Source: Robinsoniella sp.
GTDB lineage: Bacteria > Bacillota > Clostridia > Lachnospirales > Lachnospiraceae
Length of the DNA: 48,756 nt
Direction of reading: 5' to 3'
Assembly: GCA_022788205.1 (NCBI GenBank)
Contig: JALEVQ010000037.1
Coordinates: 1 to 48,756, forward strand
In this document: in pieces, positions 42,941 through 48,756 of the stretch
Layout of the letters: each line of letters begins with the position of its first letter
How positions within the stretch are numbered: position 1 is the first letter of the stretch
Program-made: the position numbers and the translations under genes
The notes under the pieces: model-generated
Databases searched by the model: none
Seen by the model: only the letters and a program-made list of their open reading frames with translations
What the model was told of the DNA's origin: nothing

Positions 42941-44911
42941 CTAGCAAATCTCCGCTCCAGCAGGCATTTTCTTTTCCGGAACCATCAAAGCGAGCTCTCC
43001 ATTCTCATCCTCTGCACAGAGAATCATTCCCTCAGACAGAATTCCTGCCAGCTTCGCCGGTTTGAGGTTCACCAGAACCATCACTTTCTTTCCGACCATT
43101 TCTTCTGCGCTGTAGTGAGCTTTGATTCCAGATACAATCTGTTTTACCTGACTTCCGATTTTTACCTGGGAGCAAAGAAGTTTTTTCGATTTTTTCACTT
43201 CTTCGCAGGCAATGATTTCACCCACCTGGAATTGCATCTTTCCAAATTCTTCAAAAGTAATCTCCGGTTTTGCCTCCACGTCGATCACAGATTCCGCTGA
43301 TTCTTCTTTCTTTTCTTCTTCCTTCTCTTCTGGTTTTGCAGGGTGAAGAAGAGCTACTTTCTCGAGCACCTCTTTGACATCAAGACGCGCAAACAAAATC
43401 TCCGGCTTTTCTGTCACTTTTGTGCCAGACGGATATCCTCCAAATACACTTGCCTCCTCCAGAGTTTTCTCTTTTGCGTTGAGCTGAGCCAAAATCTTGT
43501 CAGCGGTCTCTGGCATAAAGGATTTCAGAAGGCTAGCTCCGATCGAAATACTCTCTACCAAGTTATACAGTACCGTGGCAAGGCGATCCTTCTTCGCCTC
43601 ATCTTTTGCAAGAGCCCATGGCATTGTCTCATCGATATATTTATTGCAGCGTTTAAACAGCGTAAAGATCTCAGAGATCGCATCGGCAACGCGCAGTTCT
43701 TCCATCTTTGCAGTCACTTTCGCAGCTGTGTTCGTTGCTACAGACTTCAAGTCTTCATCAACTTCCTCACAAACTTCCTTGTTCTCCACAACACCGCCAA
43801 AATATTTGTTTGACATGGAGATCGTGCGGTTGACCAGATTTCCGAGGGTGTTGGCAAGATCGGAATTCATTCTCTCCACCATCAGCTCCCAGGTGATCAC
43901 ACCGTCATTCTCAAACGGCATCTCATGCAGGACAAAATAGCGGACGGCATCCACGCCAAAGAAATCAACCAATTCATCTGCATACAGTACATTTCCCTTT
44001 GACTTACTCATTTTGCCGTCACCTTGCAGCAGCCACGGATGACCAAACACTTTCTTAGGCAGTGGTAAATCCAATGCCATCAGGAAGATTGGCCAGTAGA
44101 TCGTATGGAAGCGAATAATATCCTTGCCGATCAGATGCAGATCTGCCGGCCAGTTCTTCTCGAACAGCTCCGTATGATTTCCATCGCAGTCATATCCAAT
44201 TCCAGTGATATAATTCGTCAGTGCATCCAGCCATACATATGTCACATGTTTTGGATCAAAAGAAACCGGAATGCCCCATTTGAATGATGTTCTGGACACA
44301 CACAGATCCTGAAGTCCCGGGAGAAGGAAATTGTTCATCATCTCATTCTTTCTTGACACCGGCTGGATAAAGTCCGGATGTGTATTGATATAGTCGATCA
44401 GGCGATCGGCATACTTGCTCATTTTAAAGAAGTACGCTTCTTCCTTTGCAGGCTGCACTTCTCTTCCGCAATCTGGACATTTTCCATCCACCAGCTGAGA
44501 CTCTGTAAAGAAAGACTCACACGGTGTACAGTACATTCCTTCATAATATCCTTTGTAGATATCTCCCTGATCATACAGCTTTTTGAAAATTTTCTGCACC
44601 TGCGCTTCATGGTCCGCATCTGTGGTACGGATAAATTTATCATAGGAAGTATTCATCAAATCCCAGATTCTCTTGATCTCCCCTGCTGTCTGGTCCACAA
44701 ACTCCTTCGGTGTCACGCCTGCATCTGCAGCCTTGAGCTCGATTTTCTGACCATGTTCATCCGTTCCTGTCTGGAAGAACACGTCATATCCCTGCTGTCT
44801 CTTGAAACGTGCGATACTGTCAGCCAGAATAATCTCATATGTATTTCCGATATGAGGCTTTCCAGATGTATAGGCGATCGCCGTTGTCATATAAAATTTT
44901 TTCTTTTCCAT
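42941..44911 (-). CDS. metG: methionyl-tRNA synthetase
   Basis: A 656-residue class I synthetase. It has the HIGH variant in GKPHIGNTYEI, a zinc-knuckle pair (CTPC and CPDC near residues 127-147), the KMSKS motif in GDGKMSKSKGNVLY, and an anticodon domain. The C-terminal tRNA-binding EMAP-like domain (FGKMQFQVGEIIACEEV to AEDENGELALMVPEKKMPAG) follows a Glu/Lys-rich linker. It charges initiator and elongator tRNA-Met. A methionine T-box leader controls it, and tatD and rsmA follow. Confidence 0.98.
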   Translation of the reverse strand: MEKKKFYMTTAIAYTSGKPHIGNTYEIILADSIARFKRQQGYDVFFQTGTDEHGQKIELKAADAGVTPKEFVDQTAGEIKRIWDLMNTSYDKFIRTTDADHEAQVQKIFKKLYDQGDIYKGYYEGMYCTPCESFFTESQLVDGKCPDCGREVQPAKEEAYFFKMSKYADRLIDYINTHPDFIQPVSRKNEMMNNFLLPGLQDLCVSRTSFKWGIPVSFDPKHVTYVWLDALTNYITGIGYDCDGNHTELFEKNWPADLHLIGKDIIRFHTIYWPIFLMALDLPLPKKVFGHPWLLQGDGKMSKSKGNVLYADELVDFFGVDAVRYFVLHEMPFENDGVITWELMVERMNSDLANTLGNLVNRTISMSNKYFGGVVENKEVCEEVDEDLKSVATNTAAKVTAKMEELRVADAISEIFTLFKRCNKYIDETMPWALAKDEAKKDRLATVLYNLVESISIGASLLKSFMPETADKILAQLNAKEKTLEEASVFGGYPSGTKVTEKPEILFARLDVKEVLEKVALLHPAKPEEKEEEKKEESAESVIDVEAKPEITFEEFGKMQFQVGEIIACEEVKKSKKLLCSQVKIGSQVKQIVSGIKAHYSAEEMVGKKVMVLVNLKPAKLAGILSEGMILCAEDENGELALMVPEKKMPAGAEIC

Positions 44912-44949
44912 GGGTAATCATCCTTTCCAAAAATATTCTTTTGCGTAAT

Positions 44950-45285
44950 AAAAAAACCCGTCTTCTATCTTTTAGAAGACGAGCAAAACCCGCGTTACCA
45001 CTTCTGTTCATCCGCTCTTCACAGAGCGAACCTCATCAAGTGCATCTGCCATACACTTTCCCGCTGTAACAGGCGGACCTGTCGTAGCCTTGCAGAATAT
45101 CTGCCTCGATTACCTGTGCACCTCTTATCCACCGGTCCGCCGCAGTTCTCTGTTCGGTACGCCGCTCAGGAGCCATCTTCCACTGCCCTCTCCACATCCT
45201 TCTCAGCTTCCGGATTTCTCTGTAATGTACCTGGTCAGCGTACTCTCTCCATCATCGCATTTTTCGTATTCTTAGGCTATCATAT
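44950..45285 (-). promoter_or_regulatory. T-box riboswitch for methionine upstream of metG
   Basis: On the minus strand the leader has the T-box core AGAAGTGGTAACGCGGG (about 44987-45003), and a terminator stem CGTCTTCT/AGAAGACG with TTTTTTT ending at 44950. Stem I elements GAGAGAGTACGCTGACC, and CAGAGAAATCCGGAAGCTGAG in two parts, lie at its 5' end. ATG at 45176-45174 within GAAGATGGCTCCTGAG is the probable specifier codon, matching uncharged tRNA-Met. A TTGACA -35 lies at 45302-45297; the -10 is less clear. Confidence 0.9.
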
Positions 45286-45361
45286 CGTGTCTTTTCTGTC
45301 AAGGCAGTTTCTTGGCACCCCTGAAAAGTTTTTGTCATTCTGCCCTCATCGCGGAAAATTC

Positions 45362-45799
45362 TTATTCGTATCCTTGAAAAAACTCTGTCAGATTTTTCAG
45401 CGCCTTAACGAGGATATCCATCTCTTCGTTGGGTATCTCGTTCATGGCAGCATCAATCATCCTCTCATGAAAACGCTTGTGATGATCAAATGCTTTTCTG
45501 CCTTTCTCAGTCAAAGAAATAAGGACAACTCTTCTGTCCTTCTCACTGCGCACACGGTGGACATACCCTTTTTTCACCAGATTATTGATCGCGATGGTAA
45601 GCGTTCCAACTGTCACAGAAAGAGACTTTGCGATCGCAGACATGTTTTTTTGCTCCGTTCTCCCAATCGCCTCAATGATGTGCATATCATTGTTCGTGAT
45701 ATCTTTAAATTCTGGTGTGATCACTGCCTTCTCTTCAATATTCATGATATCTCTAAAAAGCTCCACCAGAAGATGATTTAATGTATCGTAATTGTCCAC
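45362..45799 (-). CDS. MarR-family transcriptional regulator
   Basis: A 145-residue winged-helix protein. The recognition region is KNMSAIAKSLSVTVGTLTIAINNLVKKGYVHRVRSEKDRRVVLISLTEKGRKAF, with the DRR wing typical of MarR. The start is a GTG preceded by GAGAGGG. Target and ligand are unknown. FabT is one similar-sized candidate, but no fatty-acid genes are here. It is transcribed from its own promoter, and the 7-bp inverted repeat TTTGACA/TGTCAAA at 45963-45993 upstream could be involved in control. Confidence 0.88.
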   Translation of the reverse strand: MDNYDTLNHLLVELFRDIMNIEEKAVITPEFKDITNNDMHIIEAIGRTEQKNMSAIAKSLSVTVGTLTIAINNLVKKGYVHRVRSEKDRRVVLISLTEKGRKAFDHHKRFHERMIDAAMNEIPNEEMDILVKALKNLTEFFQGYE

Positions 45800-45874
45800 A
45801 AAATCCCTCTCTTCCTGCCTTTTTGCGTATCTTCACCGTCTGTTTTGCCGCCCGTGTCTTAAAACTTTTCTTTT

Positions 45875-45903
45875 ATTATACACCACTTACTCTCCCGAAA
45901 CAA
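45875..45903 (-). promoter_or_regulatory. promoter of the MarR gene
   Basis: Minus strand TTGTTT (45903-45898), 17 bases, TATAAT (45880-45875). Confidence 0.7.
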
Positions 45904-46070
45904 GGAAGAAGTTCGTTTCCTCACAGATCGCTGTTGCTTCTCCAAAAGGAAAAAGCTCTCACTTTGACAACCCCATGCTTATCCGCTGTCAAAATGAAAG
46001 CCCTCTCTTTGTGATTATCTGATGTGCCTCTCAGCACTTTTCAAGTCAGAACCAATCTTCTCTTGTACTC

Positions 46071-46232
46071 TTACTCTTCTGGCTCAAAGTCTTCCTTGCC
46101 AACTCCGCAGATCGGGCATACCCAATCTTCTGGCAAATCTTCAAATGCAGTTCCCGGTGCAATTCCGCTATCTGGATCGCCTACTTCTGGATCATAAACA
46201 TAGCCACATGGCTGACAAACATATTTTTTCAT
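46071..46232 (-). CDS. rd: rubredoxin
   Basis: A complete 53-residue rubredoxin, [20 protein letters not shown] onward to EDFEPEE. The two iron-binding pairs are CQPCGY at residues 6-11 and CPICGV near 39-44. Also conserved are [17 protein letters not shown] and the aromatic core. It is an electron carrier for oxygen and peroxide reduction by rubrerythrin and flavodiiron proteins. AAGGTG lies seven bases before ATG 46232. It lies between the MarR gene and the flavodiiron gene on the same strand and has its own promoter. Confidence 0.97.
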   Translation of the reverse strand: MKKYVCQPCGYVYDPEVGDPDSGIAPGTAFEDLPEDWVCPICGVGKEDFEPEE

Positions 46233-46357
46233 ATCTGCTCACCTTAAACCTTTCTTCTTGATTTTGGTTTTCATAGAATACTCTGCTTTTTCGTCCTATG
46301 TACTATTCCGCATGGACTATTTTTCCGCCGGTATCCTATCACTATAATTCAACATAT

Positions 46358-46389
46358 GATATCAGTACCTGATACCGATATCTATTATA
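46358..46389 (-). promoter_or_regulatory. rubredoxin promoter and palindromic operator
   Basis: An extended -10 (TGTTATAAT, TATAAT at 46389-46384) is followed at once by a 25-bp near-palindrome at 46358-46382 (GATATC-GTA with TAC-GATATC). The position is the same as the operator of the rubrerythrin promoter. The core CAGTA-5 bases-TACCG resembles the CAGTA-5 bases-TACTG of that operator. Nothing else is recognised in 46233-46506. Confidence 0.6.
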
Positions 46390-46506
46390 ACACAGAACAC
46401 TTACTTTATATACATTATTTTTGAAATTTCCATATTCTCTTGAGCCAGCACTTGTATTATGATCAAAACATACATTCCAGCTGCTCGTCAGAGAAAACAC
46501 TCTTTC

Positions 46507-48300
46507 TTATGCTATAGGCTCAAAATCCGCAACACCATGCTTGCAGAGAGGACAGATAAAATCGTCCGGCAGTTCATCGCCTTCATAAATATATCCGCAT
46601 ATCTTACATACAAAGCCTTTCTTGCCTTCTGTGGCAGGTTTTGGCTTGACATGATTCTGATAGTAGGTGTACGTCATGGTCTCCTTGTCAGAAAGAACCC
46701 TCGCCTCCGTTACAGAGCAGATGAACATTCCGTGTGTATCCAGATCAATATACTGTTCCACCTTCAGAGACATCAATGCGTTGACATATTTTGGCAGGAA
46801 CACAAGACCATTGTCGGAGCGAAGCGGCGTACAATTTGCAAATTTATCCACATTTCTGCCACTCTGGAAGCCGAAGTTCTCGAAGACTTTAAAAGGAGCA
46901 TCGACAGACAGACAGTTTACATTCATGATGCCAGTCTGTTTAATTACATGATGAGAATAATTCAGCTTGTTGATCGTCACTGCAATCCGGTGTGGTGAAT
47001 CCGTAAGCTGAGATACCGTATTCACAATCAGACCGTTGTCCTTTTTGCCGTCATTGGAAGTAACCACATACAAACCGTATCCTATCTTAAACAGTGCTGT
47101 CATATCGTTCTTGTTTGCCGTCGCATCTGCCTGTGCGAGATAATCTTTGCAAAGTTCATCTGCCAGAGCATCGAGCTGTGCGCAGCTGCTGTCATTCAAA
47201 GCAGACATAATTTTCACTGTCGTATTCGTGAAGGTCAGATTCTTGCATCCCTCTAACATGGACTTCATCGTTTTAGCAGCTAAAGGAGCCCAGGAACCGT
47301 TTTCGATCAGCGCGACCGTTCTGTTCTGAAAATTGCGTTCTGTCAAATGATGGATAAACTCCTTCATAAATGGGAAAATGTCCGCATTATATGTGGTAGT
47401 TGCAAGAACAATTCTGCCATAGCAGAATGCATCCTCCACTGCTTTTGCCATATCGGTGCGGGCGAGGTCGTGAACAATCACCTTAGGACAGTTTCTCGCT
47501 TTCAGCTTCTCTGCCAGCAGTTTCACAGCCTTTTCTGTATTACCGTAGACAGAAGTATAGGCGATCACAATTCCCTCGCTTTCCACAGAATAGGATGACC
47601 AGGTATTATAGAGATTCAGGTAATATCCAAGGTTTTCTGTAAGCACAGGTCCATGCAGAGGACAGATGATCTGAATATCCAGAGTTGCAGCCTTCTTCAA
47701 CAGGTTCTGCACCTGAGCGCCGTATTTTCCGACAATGCCAATATAGTATCTTCTAGCCTCGTCTGCCCACTCTTCCTCCACATCCAGAGCACCAAACTTA
47801 CCAAATCCGTCTGCTGAAAATAATACCTTATCCGTACTGTCATATGTCACAAGCACTTCCGGCCAGTGAACCATAGGCGCACCCACGAAAGTCAGTGTGT
47901 GCTTGCCCAGTGTCAGAGTATCCCCTTCTTCTACAACGATGCGGCGGTCCGAAAAATCTGTTCCAAAGAAATTTTTCATCATCGCAAAGGCTTTGGTCGA
48001 AGAAACGATCGTTGCGTTCGGGTAGGTTTTCATAAAATTAGCAATATTAGCCGAATGATCCGGCTCCATATGCTGTATAATCAGATAATCGGGCTCTTTG
48101 TCCTCTAAAACCGCTGCAAGTTTATCCAGCCATTCGTGGGTAAAATTACGGTCTACCGTGTCCATTACGGCAATTTTTTCATCCAGAATGACATAAGAAT
48201 TATATGCCATACCGTTTGGAACGATGTATTGTCCCTCAAACAGATCAACCTTGTGATCATTCACACCAACATAGCGAATATCTTTTGTTATTTCCATCAT
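46507..48300 (-). CDS. four-domain flavodiiron protein
   Basis: A 597-residue protein with four fused modules. A metallo-beta-lactamase-like diiron domain (1-250) has HMEPDH at 77-82, His in APMVHWPE, Asp in SADGFG and His in PLHGP. A flavodoxin FMN domain follows (about 258-400; YTSVYGNTEKA and NGSWAPLAAK). Next is a flavin-reductase-like domain (about 415-550; NGLIVNTVSQLTDSPHRIAVTINK), and last a C-terminal rubredoxin (CKICGYIYEG and CPLCKHG). Flavodiiron proteins reduce oxygen or nitric oxide. The built-in reductase and rubredoxin suggest a self-contained electron chain. GAGGTG precedes two adjacent ATGs (48300, 48297). Confidence 0.95.
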   Translation of the reverse strand: MMEITKDIRYVGVNDHKVDLFEGQYIVPNGMAYNSYVILDEKIAVMDTVDRNFTHEWLDKLAAVLEDKEPDYLIIQHMEPDHSANIANFMKTYPNATIVSSTKAFAMMKNFFGTDFSDRRIVVEEGDTLTLGKHTLTFVGAPMVHWPEVLVTYDSTDKVLFSADGFGKFGALDVEEEWADEARRYYIGIVGKYGAQVQNLLKKAATLDIQIICPLHGPVLTENLGYYLNLYNTWSSYSVESEGIVIAYTSVYGNTEKAVKLLAEKLKARNCPKVIVHDLARTDMAKAVEDAFCYGRIVLATTTYNADIFPFMKEFIHHLTERNFQNRTVALIENGSWAPLAAKTMKSMLEGCKNLTFTNTTVKIMSALNDSSCAQLDALADELCKDYLAQADATANKNDMTALFKIGYGLYVVTSNDGKKDNGLIVNTVSQLTDSPHRIAVTINKLNYSHHVIKQTGIMNVNCLSVDAPFKVFENFGFQSGRNVDKFANCTPLRSDNGLVFLPKYVNALMSLKVEQYIDLDTHGMFICSVTEARVLSDKETMTYTYYQNHVKPKPATEGKKGFVCKICGYIYEGDELPDDFICPLCKHGVADFEPIA

Positions 48301-48360
48301 TTCGTCACCTCACTGATATTGTTGATTCAAATGTTTTTCTATAAAAGCCCAGTCTCAGTG

Positions 48361-48548
48361 GACGGCAGACGGGGCGCTTGCGCACCTGGCTGCACGGACA
48401 CTAGAGACGCCAACCCGTATGAGCAGAAAAGCTACGCGAATGAAGAGAGCGGGGCGATATGCGAATACGAGGTCGGATTGCGAGAGTGCCCCAGGCACGG
48501 AGCAATCCGGTGGTCTTTTATGATTGGCAGTGATGCCGTCAGGCATCA
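48361..48548 (+). other. GC-rich structured leader, possible unassigned riboswitch
   Basis: This stretch is clearly richer in G+C than its surroundings. GACGGCA at 48361-48367 can pair with TGCCGTC at 48534-48540, closing a domain of about 180 nt. The same 3' strand can instead form the hairpin TGATGCC-GTCA-GGCATCA at 48531-48548. Inside the domain, CGGATTGC and GCAATCCG (48474-48509) enclose GTGCC-CCA-GGCAC with purine-rich internal loops, and GCGC-TT-GCGC lies near 48374. It does not match the TPP, SAM, lysine, cobalamin, FMN, c-di-GMP or c-di-AMP consensus as I know them. AAAAAGGAG and a secreted-protein start follow. Confidence 0.5.
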
Positions 48549-48578
48549 TATCCGTTAGATAAAAAGGAGAATCCGTGT

Positions 48579-48756
48579 ATGAGCAGGAAAAATGTATATT
48601 TAAAAAAAGTGGTATCTGCTGGTATGGCTGCAGCAATGACATTCGCAATGGCTATGCCGGGCGTTTATGCAGCAGAAGCTCAGACAGAGCAGGTTTACGA
48701 TTATGAGAACAAATATCTGTGGTATGTGCCGACAGAAAGCTTTACCTGGGATAACT
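48579..48756 (+). CDS. secreted protein, 3' end beyond the window
   Basis: The 59 visible codons encode a signal peptide (MSRKNVYLKKVVSAGMAAAM, hydrophobic core, cleavage near VYAAEA) and the first mature residues (QVYDYENKYLWYVPTESFTW). AAAAAGGAG lies about eight bases before ATG 48579. The family is not recognised. The structured leader upstream suggests ligand- or signal-dependent expression. Confidence 0.8.
   Translation, partial: MSRKNVYLKKVVSAGMAAAMTFAMAMPGVYAAEAQTEQVYDYENKYLWYVPTESFTWDN

Noticed and set aside
48370-48470. M-box (magnesium) riboswitch, from the text GAGACGCCAAC and GAGCAGAAAAG
   Set aside because: Only a short resemblance to GACGCCAA and CAACAGAA exists; the conserved GTTAGGTGAGGCTCCT start is absent, as is a magnesium transporter.

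Overview
The window reads as chromosomal DNA of a strictly anaerobic, low-G+C, Gram-positive gut bacterium of the Lachnospiraceae or a close clostridial relative. Support comes from consensus AGGAGG ribosome sites, TTGACA-17-TATAAT promoters, a clostridial V-type ATPase operon, reverse rubrerythrin, a multidomain flavodiiron protein, a metG T-box, choline-binding-repeat NlpC/P60 proteins and a SpoIIQ-like protein. No transposase, integrase, CRISPR array or rRNA was seen. The genus is not assigned.

Layout. 1-900: the first codons of a leftward gene, an untracked 36-residue hydrophobic peptide, and a small membrane protein that may be frameshifted. 1101-4400: a self-contained Tat module made of one Tat-signal metallo-beta-lactamase-fold protein, two TatA-family proteins and TatC. 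4539-5083: a consensus promoter, about 510 nt of A-rich non-coding DNA with repeated internal motifs, and a strong terminator; this is the best candidate for an undescribed system. 5081-7561: a leftward SsuABC/TauABC-like ABC importer with a palindromic operator. 7676-10235: tRNA-Lys(CTT), an AI-2E-family transporter and trmB. 10546-19038: nine V-ATPase genes (G/H-C-I-K-F-E-A-B-D). 19184-22952: two NlpC/P60 cell-wall proteins that converge on a cluster of DnaA boxes.

23336-28748: trxB, an ECF S component, rubrerythrin, a PerR-type regulator, hemolysin III, a GIY-YIG protein and a SpoIIQ-like protein. 28940-34543: ileS-glgP with a leader terminator. 34823-41005: a DUF624 protein, a large two-component system, an alpha/beta hydrolase and a secreted metallophosphoesterase. 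41178-45302: metG-tatD-rsmA behind a methionine T-box. 45362-48300: a MarR regulator, a 53-residue rubredoxin and a four-domain flavodiiron protein. 48361-48756: a GC-rich leader with two exclusive pairings, followed by the start of a secreted protein.

How the parts fit: rubrerythrin, the Fur-family regulator, rubredoxin, the flavodiiron protein and thioredoxin reductase form an oxygen and peroxide defence set. Three of their promoters carry a palindrome just downstream of the -10 box. Translation genes (ileS, metG, trmB, rsmA, tRNA-Lys) and the V-ATPase are core functions. The Tat module, the long RNA, the DnaA-box cluster and the terminal leader are the least ordinary parts. All calls come from reading the sequence; no database search or folding program was run.
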